DNA from: Candidatus Kuenenia stuttgartensis
GTDB taxonomy: Bacteria; Planctomycetota; Planctomycetia; Planctomycetales; Planctomycetaceae
Assembly (NCBI GenBank): GCA_945906725.1
Contig: CAMDRI010000049.1
Coordinates: 1-34,270 of the forward strand
Length of the DNA stretch: 34,270 bases
Direction of reading: 5' to 3'
The position numbers and the translations under genes were made by a program. Shown piece after piece: positions 16,138 through 25,600 of the stretch. The notes below the pieces were generated by a model, which worked only from the letters and a program-made list of their open reading frames with translations, ran no database searches and was not told where the DNA came from. Each line of letters starts with the position of its first letter. Positions within the stretch are counted from its first letter, which is position 1.

Positions 16138-16206
16138 ACGCGGCTCGCGTGCGACAGGTTGCGGCCCACGACAAGGCGTTCACAACGGCTTGCGCGCGAG
16201 CCGCGT
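16138..16206. repeat. 15-bp inverted repeat, possible terminator
   Basis: ACGCGGCTCGCGTGC (16138-16152) pairs with GCGCGCGAGCCGCGT (16192-16206) with one wobble, across 39 bases. It lies just downstream of the minus-strand alcohol dehydrogenase gene and could end that transcript. Confidence 0.45.
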
Positions 16207-16223
16207 ACGCCACATGTCCTCCG

Positions 16224-17393
16224 TTACCAAGCCGCTTCGTACAGGGCGACGATCTCCTCGGCCGTCGGCACTCGCGGATTGTTTTGCGGGCTGCCAGAGG
16301 CGATCGCGTCCCCAGCCATTTTTGTGAGCGACGTTCGGAACCGAGCCTCCTCGACGCCGCGACAGGAGCGTAGCCGAGGCACGTTCAGATCCGAGTTAAG
16401 CTGTTGCAATCCTTCGACCAGCGATTCAGCGGCATGCTCGTCCGAAGTCTGGAGCGGACAGCAGCCGAGCAAGCGTGCGATCTTCGCGTAGCGCTCGACG
16501 CTCGCTCGCCACGAGAACTGCGTGACCGTCGGCAACAAGACCGCGTTCGACAAGCCGTGCGGCACATGAAACACCGCGCCGATCGGACGGCTCATGCCAT
16601 GCACCAGGCAGACGCTACTGTTGGCGAACGCCATGCCTCCCTGACACGCCGCCAGCATCATGCCGGCACGAGCGTCGTGGTTGTTCGGTTCGCGAAATGC
16701 CGTCCGCAGATGCTTCGCGACGAGTTCGACGCAAGACAGTGCGAGTGGATCGGTCATGCCGTTGGCCTTGCGGGAAACATACGCCTCGATGCCATGTGTC
16801 AAAGTGTCGACACCCACCGCCGCTGTCAGGGCAGCGGGCATCGAAAGCGTCAACTCGTAATCCACCAGCGCGGCTATTGGTACCAAATGGACGCTCAAAA
16901 TCATCATCTTCACATCCCGTGCGGTGTCCGTGATGACCGCGACTTTGGTGGCTTCGCTGCCGGTACCTGCCGTCGTCGGAATCGCGATCAGTGGAGCACC
17001 CGCTCTCGGAATCTTGTGATAGCCGGCGTACTGACTGAGCGGCGGCGAGTTGGACGTCAGCACGCTGATGGCTTTGCCCGCATCGATGGGTGATCCGCCA
17101 CCGACGGCGACGACCGCTTGGCAGCCATTCGCGCGATACAGAGCCAGCCCGTCAGTCACGTTGAGATCGGTTGGGTCTGGCTGGACGCCGTCGAAGATCG
17201 TGACCGAGATGCCCGCGTCATCGAGCAACGCCGCGATCTCGCGCGCCGGTCCAAGCTGCATCATGCCGACGTCCGTGACCAGCAGGACTCGCTGAATCAG
17301 GAACCGTTGCAGTTGGCTGACGACCTCTCGGCGAGCGCCGCCACCAACGAGGATCGTCGCAGGAACATGGAACGCACCGAACGCTGTCAGCAT
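16224..17393 (-). CDS. iron-containing alcohol dehydrogenase (group III)
   Basis: The 389-residue enzyme belongs to the group III, NAD(P)-dependent alcohol dehydrogenases. The nucleotide site is VVAVGGGSPIDAGKAI (~95-110). The metal ligands are Asp196, His200 (VGVDTLTHGIEAY), His265 (LVHGMSRPIG) and His279 (FHVPHG), all intact. The family oxidises or reduces primary alcohols and hydroxy acids such as 4-hydroxybutyrate, 1,3-propanediol or lactaldehyde. Its place 96 bp downstream of a semialdehyde dehydrogenase gene on the same strand suggests it makes the semialdehyde used by that enzyme, for example from 3-hydroxypropionate; this is inference. The ATG at 17393 gives a normal full-length family member. 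Confidence 0.92.
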   Translation of the reverse strand: MLTAFGAFHVPATILVGGGARREVVSQLQRFLIQRVLLVTDVGMMQLGPAREIAALLDDAGISVTIFDGVQPDPTDLNVTDGLALYRANGCQAVVAVGGGSPIDAGKAISVLTSNSPPLSQYAGYHKIPRAGAPLIAIPTTAGTGSEATKVAVITDTARDVKMMILSVHLVPIAALVDYELTLSMPAALTAAVGVDTLTHGIEAYVSRKANGMTDPLALSCVELVAKHLRTAFREPNNHDARAGMMLAACQGGMAFANSSVCLVHGMSRPIGAVFHVPHGLSNAVLLPTVTQFSWRASVERYAKIARLLGCCPLQTSDEHAAESLVEGLQQLNSDLNVPRLRSCRGVEEARFRTSLTKMAGDAIASGSPQNNPRVPTAEEIVALYEAAW

Positions 17394-17428
17394 CGGATTT
17401 ACCTCGTCAGAAACTTCTTAAATGAATC

Positions 17429-17493
17429 GTAGCCACGTTCAACAGAATGAGTGGAACGCTGGGCATATTCCACGTTTTGGCGAACGTGGCTAC
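17429..17493. repeat. 12-bp inverted repeat overlapping the dehydrogenase stop codon
   Basis: GTAGCCACGTTC (17429-17440) and GAACGTGGCTAC (17482-17493) are perfect inverted copies. The right half also forms a smaller hairpin, CACGTTTTGGCGAACGTG (17471-17488). The TAG stop of the upstream gene (17492-17490) lies inside the right arm. The element shares its core with the palindrome at 12220-12237. Confidence 0.65.
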
Positions 17494-18956
17494 CAACCTT
17501 GCGTGCGTCGATACGCATTATCCCATCGCGACAGCACAATCTTTTGCCGGGTGTAGAACATCACTCCTTCGATTCCCTGCACATGCAGATCGCCGAAGAA
17601 CGAGCGATTCCAACCGGAGAACGCAAACGCTGCCATCGGGGCCGGCACGCCGACGTTCACGCCGACCATGCCGCATTGCACTTCGCGAGCGAACTGCCGA
17701 GCCGCTCCGCCGCTGTTGGTGAAGATCACCGCGCCGTTTCCGTACGGATTCCGATTCGTCCAGGCGATCGCTTCGTCGAGATCACGCGGTCGCAGCATCG
17801 TCAGAACTGGTCCGAAAATCTCCTCGCGAGCGATGTGCATGTCGGGGCTGGCTTGGTCGAACAGTGTCGGCGAAACAAAAAAACCACGGCTCTGACTCCC
17901 GTGCTGGCTGCCACGAACCAGATCGGCTCCTTCGGCGACGCCCAATTCGATGGATCGCAGGATTCGTTCGCGTGAGGCGGAGTCGATCACTGGCCCCATG
18001 TCCGCTGTGGGGTTCGCCGAGGTGTCGCCGATCACCAACTTGTCGATCGCGGCAGCAATCTGATCGCGCACTTGCGGAGCCGCATCGCCGACACCCATCA
18101 AGATCGAGCCAGCCATGCACCGCTGTCCCGCGCAGCCGAAGGCCGCACCCATGATTGCGCGAGTCGTCGCGGTTGGATCGGCATCGCGCATGACGATCAT
18201 CACGTTTTTCGCGCCGCCCGCCGCTTGCACTCGTTTGCCATGTCGGCAGCCGGTGACGTAGACGTGCTCAGCGACGCGCGTCGATCCGACGAAGCTGACC
18301 GCCGCGATGCCAGGATTTTCGAGCAACGCATCAACCGCCTCGCGCCCGCCATGCACGATGTTCAACACGCCCGGCGGCAGTCCAGCTTCGAGTGCCAGTT
18401 CCGCCAAGCGGACAGCGGTCAGCGGGACTTTCTCGCTGGGCTTCAGAATGAATGTGTTGCCGCAGGCGATCGCTATCGGAAACATCCACAGCGGGACCAT
18501 CGCCGGAAAGTTGAACGGTGTGATGCCGGCACAGACGCCGATCGGTTCACGCATGGTCACGCCGTCGATGCCGTCCGCGACCTGTGGCAGAGTTTCCCCT
18601 TTGCAGAGGTGCGAGATTCCGCAGGCGAAATCGACGACTTCGATGCCACGCCGCACGTCGCCGCGGGCTTCTTCCAGCGTTTTGCCGTTCTCGCGCGTGA
18701 TCAACGCGGCGAGTTCCTCGAAGTGCGTTTCGAGCTGCGCCTTGAACGCGAACATCTTCGCCGCTCGCACAGGAGCCGGCGTTCTCGACCAAGTCACGAA
18801 CGCGGCGGACGCAGCTTGGACGGCGGCCTCGACCTCGGCCGCCCCACACAATGGCACGCGAGCGATCTCTTCGCCACGCGAAGGGTTGAAGACAGCCCCC
18901 CATGCCGAAACAGTCGGCTCAATCCACCGCTCTCCAACTAGCACAGGCACACTCAT
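17490..18956 (-). CDS. mmsA: CoA-acylating methylmalonate/malonate-semialdehyde dehydrogenase
   Basis: The 488-residue aldehyde dehydrogenase converts methylmalonate (or malonate) semialdehyde, NAD and CoA to propionyl-CoA (or acetyl-CoA), CO2 and NADH. The family signature GVCAGITPFNFPAMVPLWMF carries the conserved Asn (149). The catalytic Cys is in FGCAGQRCMAG (~280). The general-base Glu of ordinary aldehyde dehydrogenases is replaced (AAGGAKN), as expected for the CoA-dependent group. The C-terminal FSGWNRSFFGDLHVQG is also typical. GAGGG (18968-18964) is spaced seven bases from ATG 18956, better than ATG 18959; the longer frame to 18998 adds 14 residues without homology. It is followed by an alcohol dehydrogenase gene and is divergent from a permease gene. 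Confidence 0.9.
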   Translation of the reverse strand: MSVPVLVGERWIEPTVSAWGAVFNPSRGEEIARVPLCGAAEVEAAVQAASAAFVTWSRTPAPVRAAKMFAFKAQLETHFEELAALITRENGKTLEEARGDVRRGIEVVDFACGISHLCKGETLPQVADGIDGVTMREPIGVCAGITPFNFPAMVPLWMFPIAIACGNTFILKPSEKVPLTAVRLAELALEAGLPPGVLNIVHGGREAVDALLENPGIAAVSFVGSTRVAEHVYVTGCRHGKRVQAAGGAKNVMIVMRDADPTATTRAIMGAAFGCAGQRCMAGSILMGVGDAAPQVRDQIAAAIDKLVIGDTSANPTADMGPVIDSASRERILRSIELGVAEGADLVRGSQHGSQSRGFFVSPTLFDQASPDMHIAREEIFGPVLTMLRPRDLDEAIAWTNRNPYGNGAVIFTNSGGAARQFAREVQCGMVGVNVGVPAPMAAFAFSGWNRSFFGDLHVQGIEGVMFYTRQKIVLSRWDNAYRRTQGW

Positions 18957-19073
18957 CATTCGGCCCTCATCATTCTGCCAACCGCCCAATTCGATCATAC
19001 TCCGAGTATTCCTCGAACTCCGCGAAACATCAACGTGGTCGCGAAATGAGATTCCCCTGGGTAGAACGATGCT

Positions 19074-19123
19074 GGCAGAACGATCGAAACACGGAACGAA
19101 GCTGTTGCGTCCATCGTTCTGCC
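19074..19123. promoter_or_regulatory. inverted repeat upstream of the GntP-type gene
   Basis: GGCAGAACGAT (19074-19084) and ATCGTTCTGCC (19113-19123) are perfect inverted copies 28 bases apart, in the 198-bp divergent region. Related TCATTCTGCC/TCATTTTGCC motifs occur at 18968-18979 and 19128-19138. The element may be a regulator site shared by the divergent genes, or another dispersed repeat. Confidence 0.4.
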
Positions 19124-19154
19124 TCCATCATTTTGCCAACTCTCCGAGTGACTC

Positions 19155-20564
19155 ATGAATAGTGCCTATCACTTGCTCGTGCTTTTTGGCAGCTTGGCTC
19201 TGCTGATGTTCTTGGTCGTGCGCGGCAAAAGCATATTTGTGGTCGCTCCGCTGTGTGCGTTGGTCGCCGTGACGCTCAGCGGCGAAGACCCGCTGGCGAC
19301 GATGAACGGAGCCTACATGGCGGGCTTCGCCGACTACGTGCGACGTTTCTTTTTGATCTTCGCGCTCGGAGCGGTCTTCGGGAAATTGATGGAAGATTCC
19401 GGAGCCGCGATCACAGTTGCTCACGGAGTCGGCAGGCTGCTCGGCAAACAGCGAGCGTGTTTGGCAGTCGTGCTGGCCTGTGCCTTGCTGACCTACGGCG
19501 GAGTGTCGTTGTTCGTCGTCGGATTCTCGGTATATCCGCTCGCCGTGCAGTTATTTCGAGCGGCGAATCTGCCGAGACGGTTTATCCCCGGGACGATCGC
19601 GTTTGGCTCGATCACCTTCACGATGACGTCGGCCGGATCTCCAGAGATTCAAAATCTGATCCCGATTCAATATCTGGTCGAAGCGGCCGGCCAGTCGCTG
19701 ACGGACGCTCGAGCCGGCTGGCCTGTCAGCATTTTCGTGGCCACGTTCATGTTTGTGGTCGGGCAGTGGTATCTCGACCGAGTAATTCGCCGCGCGCTCG
19801 CCGATGGCGAGCATTTTGAAGCTCGCGACGGCGATCACGTCGCGGTGCAGGCCGGCTCGAATGCGCCGACTTTCATTGCGGCGATGACTCCACTGGCGGT
19901 GACGTTGCTGGTTCTGAATCTGTTGCCGTGGCTGTGTCGGTCAATGGCGGATTGGTTTGTTTCGCCGGTGACCTGGCCGAAGTTGTCTGCCGTGCTGAGC
20001 AAGTTTCCGGAAGACGCGACGCTGGCAATCTTTCTCGGAGTGATGTCGGGAGTCGTGGTCATGCGGCGACAGCGGATCAACGTGTGGCAGTGCTTCGGCG
20101 ATGGCTTCGTCAACGGATTACTGGCCGTCGGATCGACGAGCGCGGTGGTCGGCTTCGGCTCGGCGGTCAAAGACTTGCCGTCGTTTCAGATCGTCGTCGA
20201 TTGGGTGACTAATCTGCCGGGTGACCCGCTGATCGGAGCGGCGATTGCCGTGGCGGTGATCGCCGGCATCGCCGGTTCTGCGTCGGGAGGACAAGGGATC
20301 GCGCTGCCGATTCTCAAACCGATTTTCATCGACCAATTACACGTCGCGCCGCGAGCGTTGCACCGCGTGGTCTCGATCGCCTCCGGCAGTTTGGATTCGC
20401 TGCCGGCCAATGGGTACCTCGTCATGCTGATTCGCAATATCTGCGGCGAGACTCACGCTCGTGCCTACGGGCCGATCTTCGTGACGACCGTGCTGCTGCC
20501 GGCCGCAGGCACCGCGCTGGCTATCGCGCTGTTCAAGTGGTTTCCGTCCTGGCAGATGATGTGA
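19155..20564 (+). CDS. GntP-family (gluconate/hydroxy-acid) permease
   Basis: The 469-residue protein is an integral inner-membrane transporter with about 12 hydrophobic segments (for example YHLLVLFGSLALLMFLVVRG, FFLIFALGAVFGKLMEDSG and LIGAAIAVAVIAGIAGSASG). Family features are the GKLMEDSGAA motif, the central FGSITFTMTSAGSPEIQN and the late GSASGGQGIALP and SLDSLPANGYLV. Members move gluconate, D-beta-hydroxybutyrate or similar small hydroxy acids with protons. It is divergent from the semialdehyde/alcohol dehydrogenase pair, so the likely cargo is a short hydroxy acid oxidised by that pair. The ATG at 19155 is preceded by only a weak GAG site. Confidence 0.85.
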   Translation: MNSAYHLLVLFGSLALLMFLVVRGKSIFVVAPLCALVAVTLSGEDPLATMNGAYMAGFADYVRRFFLIFALGAVFGKLMEDSGAAITVAHGVGRLLGKQRACLAVVLACALLTYGGVSLFVVGFSVYPLAVQLFRAANLPRRFIPGTIAFGSITFTMTSAGSPEIQNLIPIQYLVEAAGQSLTDARAGWPVSIFVATFMFVVGQWYLDRVIRRALADGEHFEARDGDHVAVQAGSNAPTFIAAMTPLAVTLLVLNLLPWLCRSMADWFVSPVTWPKLSAVLSKFPEDATLAIFLGVMSGVVVMRRQRINVWQCFGDGFVNGLLAVGSTSAVVGFGSAVKDLPSFQIVVDWVTNLPGDPLIGAAIAVAVIAGIAGSASGGQGIALPILKPIFIDQLHVAPRALHRVVSIASGSLDSLPANGYLVMLIRNICGETHARAYGPIFVTTVLLPAAGTALAIALFKWFPSWQMM

Positions 20565-20572
20565 GTCGTACC

Positions 20573-20645
20573 GCAGACCAGCGCGACGCACGAGTAACTG
20601 TTGTTGCTGCGGTTGACCACTCGCTGGCGTGTCGTGCTGGTCTGC
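20573..20645. repeat. dispersed palindromic repeat, copy 1
   Basis: Imperfect 17-bp arms at 20573-20589 and 20629-20645 (GCAGACCAGC...GCTGGTCTGC, two wobble mismatches) flank a 39-base spacer. Bases 20618-20641 are identical over 24 positions to the reverse complement of 22578-22601. The right arm ends on the first base of the helicase stop triplet. It lies between the convergent permease and helicase genes. Confidence 0.75.
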
Positions 20646-22558
20646 TAAGTCTCCGGACAATCCCACACCGTTCCGTAGGCTCCTTCTCGTTCAAAGTGGT
20701 CGAGCAAACGGCGATAGAACTCGTGGTTGGCGAGCGTGCTACTGTCGCCGATGACAATCAGTTTGCGGCGTGCTCGCGTCAGTGCGACGTTCGTTCGCCG
20801 CGTGTCCGCCAGGAAGCCGACTTCGCCGGTCGTGTTCGATCGCACGAGCGAAATGACGACCGCTTCCTTCTCGCGACCCTGGAAACCGTCGACGGTGTCG
20901 ATCTCGATCACCGCGTTGCCGATCAGCGTTCGCAGCAGACGAGCCTGAGCCGCATACGGAGTGATGACCGCGATCTCGGAGGGAGCGACTCCTGCCGCGA
21001 GTAGTTCGTGAACTTTCCGAACGACGACGTCGGCTTCGCCGGGATTGTTGCGACTGGAGCCTTCGGACTCCGCCTGCTCCACGCAATCTGATCCGGCGGT
21101 GTCGATGAACTGCATCGCCGTTTGAGTCAGCAGTCCGGGCACAACGTGTGGGAGATCGGCCAAGAGATGTTCGCGCACGGCTTCGGCGGCGATCAGCGAG
21201 GAGTCGTAAAACTCCGCCGATGAGAACCGCATGATCTGTTCGTGCATTCGGTACTGCGTCGTGAGCTGCCGTGAAATCATTTCGCCCCATTGCGTGACGA
21301 GTCGCTGCATCAGGCTGAGATCGAAGTCCAGCCGCTGTGCCTCGCTCGACAAGATCGTCGGCGGCAACTGGCAATGATCCCCCGCAAGCACGAGCCGCTT
21401 GGCTCGCAGCAGCGGAATCCAACAGGCCGGCTCGGTCGTTTGAGCTGCCTCGTCGATCACCGCCAAGTCGAACTGCAAGTCGCCGAGCAGTTCGTCATCG
21501 AGTCCGGTCAGCGTCGCGCACACAACCGTCGCCGAATCGAGCAAGTGCGCGACGAGCCGTTCTTCCATCTTTCGGGCGTCGGCTAGCAACCGCTTCGCCT
21601 CGTCGCGTTGTTCGCGCCGCGCTCCGCGTTCCGGAGCGGTTCGCGTGAACTTGCTCGCCTGCCGCCGCAGCGCCCAGGCCTGCTTGGTCCACTCGCGAGC
21701 CAACTTCAAATCGGGATGCGCCGCGACTTGCAAGTCGAGGGTGTGCTCACGCAGTTCGGGCAACACGCGAGCGGGATGTCCAATTCGGATCGCTCTTTCG
21801 CCAGCAGCCAGCAATCGCTCCAGCAAATTGTCGACCGCCAGATTGCTGGGAGCACACGCCAACACACGCTCGCCGCGCCGTACCGCCTGTCGTATGAGTT
21901 CCACAACCGCCGTCGTCTTCCCGGTCCCCGGCGGACCATGAATGATCGCGACCTCTTTTGCCGCCAGAGCATGAGCGACTGCCGCCCGCTGCGATTCATC
22001 AAGCGGCCAATCCGTCCCTCGTTCTTCGGCGATCAAACCGCTGCCCGGCGAGAATTCAGGCGACTCTTCGCCGAGCAGCTTGCGTTTCAAGGCCGCGAGT
22101 CGCCCACTGTCCGCCGACGCGACTTGCTGGAGCGCGGCTCGCTGACGTTCGCGCGAGATTTCATCCGACGCCAAGTCCAATCGAAACGTCGGCCGATCGG
22201 CCGTCGGTTCCGGTGACTGAGCCAACACGACGGTGATCGTCTCTCGATTCCGATCAGTCACGACGCCGCGCCATGCACCACTTTCGGTGAACTGTTCTTC
22301 GGACAGCACGACCGGAGTGCCGGAATTCAACTTCGCCCACGGCAACGCCGCGCGCCGATCCCGTTTGCCGAGCGTGACTACCGCTCGACCACCCAATCCC
22401 GATTCTTCCTCGCGAATCGTCAGTCCAACGAGACAGACACCGGATCGCTCGGCCGCGTCGCCGCTGGCACGCTGAGACCGCTTCACGATCTCCGCCGCTT
22501 CTGCCTCCGCTTCGAGTTCCAGGCAGCGCAGCAACCGTTGGAAATGATCAAGTGGCAT
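20645..22558 (-). CDS. superfamily 1B DNA/RNA helicase (UPF1/IGHMBP2-like)
   Basis: The 637-residue protein has an N-terminal beta-rich region, then a full SF1B core: Q-motif-like PLDESQRAAVAHAL, Walker A GPPGTGKT (~208-215), Walker B DEAAQ (~369-373), motif III GDHCQLPPT (~393), QYRMHEQIM (motif IV), VDGFQGREKEAVVISLVRSN (motif V) and NVALTRARRKLIVIGD (motif VI). Relatives unwind DNA or RNA 5'-to-3' with ATP; the bacterial group has no settled role. The ATG at 22558 (MPLDHFQRL) is preferred. The frame extends to 22621, but those 21 residues are encoded by a palindromic repeat. It lies 96 bp downstream of carB on the same strand. Confidence 0.9.
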   Translation of the reverse strand: MPLDHFQRLLRCLELEAEAEAAEIVKRSQRASGDAAERSGVCLVGLTIREEESGLGGRAVVTLGKRDRRAALPWAKLNSGTPVVLSEEQFTESGAWRGVVTDRNRETITVVLAQSPEPTADRPTFRLDLASDEISRERQRAALQQVASADSGRLAALKRKLLGEESPEFSPGSGLIAEERGTDWPLDESQRAAVAHALAAKEVAIIHGPPGTGKTTAVVELIRQAVRRGERVLACAPSNLAVDNLLERLLAAGERAIRIGHPARVLPELREHTLDLQVAAHPDLKLAREWTKQAWALRRQASKFTRTAPERGARREQRDEAKRLLADARKMEERLVAHLLDSATVVCATLTGLDDELLGDLQFDLAVIDEAAQTTEPACWIPLLRAKRLVLAGDHCQLPPTILSSEAQRLDFDLSLMQRLVTQWGEMISRQLTTQYRMHEQIMRFSSAEFYDSSLIAAEAVREHLLADLPHVVPGLLTQTAMQFIDTAGSDCVEQAESEGSSRNNPGEADVVVRKVHELLAAGVAPSEIAVITPYAAQARLLRTLIGNAVIEIDTVDGFQGREKEAVVISLVRSNTTGEVGFLADTRRTNVALTRARRKLIVIGDSSTLANHEFYRRLLDHFEREGAYGTVWDCPET

Positions 22559-22577
22559 TTGGTGTTGGACTTCTGAT

Positions 22578-22646
22578 ACCAGCACGACACGCCAGCGAGT
22601 GATCAACGGCATCGAAGACAACCACTCGCGGAGGCGTCGTGCTGGT
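22578..22646. repeat. dispersed palindromic repeat, copy 2 (inverted relative to copy 1)
   Basis: Arms of 24 bases at 22578-22601 (ACCAGCACGACACGCCAGCG...) and 22623-22646 pair with a few mismatches around a 21-base spacer. The left arm is the exact reverse complement of 20618-20641. It fills the gap between carB and the helicase gene. Confidence 0.75.
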
Positions 22647-22654
22647 GTCCCTGA

Positions 22655-25600
22655 TTACGTCTTGGCTGGGACCAACGGAGCATCCACCGGCGTCAGCCAC
22701 TCTTGCAACGATCGGACTTTGACGGTGGGATTCTGATCGAGCGCTTCGATCGCTTGCACGACGGCGAGGCAGCCGGGGACGGTGGTGACGCAGGAAATTC
22801 CGTGCATCACGGATGCCGCGCGAATCTTCCCTTCGTCCGTGCGAGCACCTTTGCCAGACGGAGTGTTGAAGATGAGTTGAACGTCGTCGTTGGCCATGAA
22901 GTCGAGCAGATTCGGCCGGCCATCTTGCAGCTTCTTGACGGTTGTCACTGGCAGCCCGGCATCGGCGAGGACTCGCGCGGTACCGCTGGTCGCGAGGATC
23001 TTGAAGCCGAGTTTTTGCAAACGGCGAATCGGCTCGATTATCAGTTGCTTGTGGCGGCCAGCCATGCTGATGAACACCGTGCCGGATTTCGGCAGCTTGG
23101 CTCCTGCTCCGATTTGGCTCTTGGCGAACGCCATCGAGAAGTCGTGGTCCACTCCCATGACCTCGCCGGTGCTGCGCATCTCCGGGCCGAGGATAATGTC
23201 CACACCTTGGAAGCGGTTGAATGGGAAGACGCTCTCTTTGACCGCCGTGTAGGTTGGCCAAATTTCTTCAGTGACCCCTTGATCGCGGAGGCTGACGCCG
23301 GCCATAACTTTCGCAGCGATCTTCGCCAGCGGTCGGCCGGTTGCCTTGCTGACGAACGGCGACGTGCGGCTGGCTCGCGGGTTGACTTCGAGAACGTAGA
23401 CGATGTGGTGGCCGTCCTCTTCTTTGACGGCGAACTGAATATTCATCAGCCCACGGACCTGCAACGCTCGCGCGAGCTTGTGGGTTGCTTCACGGATTTC
23501 CTCAATGACTGTGTTCGGCAGCGAGTTCGGCGGCAGGGCACAGGCCGAGTCGCCCGAATGCACGCCGGCCTCTTCGACGTGTTCCATGATGCCGCCGAGA
23601 ACAACATCGTTCCAATCAGCGAGTGCATCGACATCGACCTCGGTCGCGTCTTCCAAAAACTTGTCGATCAGAACCGGGCGGCCTTGCGAGGCTTCGACGG
23701 CCGCGCTCATGTACTTCACGAGCTGGGCTTCGTCGTAGCAAATCTCCATCGCGCGCCCGCCGAGCACAAAGCTCGGCCGGATGAGCACCGGATATCCGAT
23801 TCGCTCTGCGGCATGACGCGCGCCGGTGATGTCGGTGGCCGTGTCGTTCGGCGGCTGATGCAGGCCGAGTTGATCGAGGATGACTTGGAATCGCTTGCGG
23901 TCCTCGGCCGCGTCGATCATGTCCGGCGACGTGCCGATGATCTTCACTCCGGCCGCCTCCAGCCCCTTCGCCAAGTTGAGCGGCGTCTGTCCGCCGAACT
24001 GCACGATCACGCCGTCGGGATTCATGCGGTCGCAGATGTTGAGCACGTCTTCGGTCGTCAGCGGCTCGAAGAACAGCAGATCCGACGTGTCGTAGTCCGT
24101 GCTGACGGTCTCCGGGTTCGAGTTGACCATGATCGACTCGATGCCGAGTTCCCGCAGCGCGAAGCTGGCATGACAGCAGCAGTAGTCGAATTCGATCCCT
24201 TGGCCGATGCGATTCGGGCCGCCGCCGAGAATCATGATCCGCTTCTTGCCCGGCTGCTTCGCGGGCGTTTCGTCTTCGGACTCGTAGGTTGAGTAGTAAT
24301 ACGGTGTGAACGCGGGGAATTCGGCGGCACAGGTATCGACCTGCTTGAACGTCGCTTCGATGCCGAGCTTCTTGCGATAGCGGCGAACGACCATTTCCGC
24401 GACGTCCCACCAGCCGGCGAGTTGCTGATCCGAGAAGCCCGCTTGCTTGGCCTTCCAGACCAGCGCTGCGTCGGCCGCTTCGAGTCGCGCGACGGCACGA
24501 ATCTCGGTCTCGATTTCGAGCAACTCGCGGATGTGATTCAAGAACCACGGGTCGATGCGTGTCAGCTCAAAAATCTGCTGGACCGACATCCCGGCCTTGA
24601 AGGCGTAGCGGATGAAGTAAATTCGCTCGGCGTTCGGCCGCGACAGCATCGACTCGATCTGATCGATGCTCGGCTGCTGGTCGGTGCCCCACAGATCCTT
24701 CTTGCCACCGCCGAGTCCGAAGTGTCCGGTCTCCAAACCGCGCAGCGCTTTTTGCAGCGACTCTTTGAACGTCCGGCCGATGGCCATGGTCTCGCCGACC
24801 GACTTCATTTGGATGGTCAGCGTCGAGTCGGCATCCGGGAATTTCTCGAACGCCCAGCGCGGGATTTTCGTGACGACGTAGTCGATGGTCGGCTCGAAGC
24901 AGGCCAGCGTTTCACGCGTGATGTCGTTCTGAATTTCGTCAAGCCGATACCCGACCGCCAACTTCGCGGCGATCTTCGCGATCGGGAACCCGGTCGCCTT
25001 CGAGGCGAGCGCCGATGAACGCGAGACGCGCGGATTCATCTCAATGATGATCATGCGGCCGGTGACGGGGTTGATTGCGAATTGGACGTTGGAGCCGCCA
25101 GTCTCGACGCCGATTTCACGCATGCAGGCGATCGTCGCGTCGCGCATTCGCTGATATTCCTTGTCGGTCAGTGTCTGCGCCGGAGCGACCGTGATCGAGT
25201 CACCGGTGTGGACTCCCATCGGGTCGAAGTTCTCGATCGAGCAGATGATGACGACGTTGTCGGCCACGTCGCGCATCACTTCCATCTCGTACTCTTTCCA
25301 ACCGATGACCGATTCCTCGACGAGGACTTCGGTGACGGGAGAGAGAGCGAGTCCCTTGCGGACTTTGTCTTCGTACTCGTCCCGGTTGTACGCAATGCCG
25401 CCGCCGGTGCCGCCGAGCGTGAAGCTGGCTCGAATGATCGCCGGCAGTCCAACCAATTTGAGTGCCTCGCGAGCCTCGTCCATGTCGTGGACGACCGCCG
25501 ATTGCGGCACGTCGAGTCCAATCTTGAGCATCGCCTGCTTGAAGGCGTCCCGCTCTTCAGCCTTCTTGATGACGTCGGCCTTCGCGCCGATCAACTCGCA

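Noticed and set aside
20573..22646. Repeats flanking the helicase as terminal inverted repeats of an insertion sequence
   Set aside because: The enclosed gene is a helicase, not a transposase, each copy is internally palindromic, and no target-site duplication was seen.
22703..24292. Plus-strand open frame of 529 codons
   Set aside because: It lies entirely antisense to carB, is Arg/Asp-rich and shows no domain; long antisense frames are expected in this codon usage.
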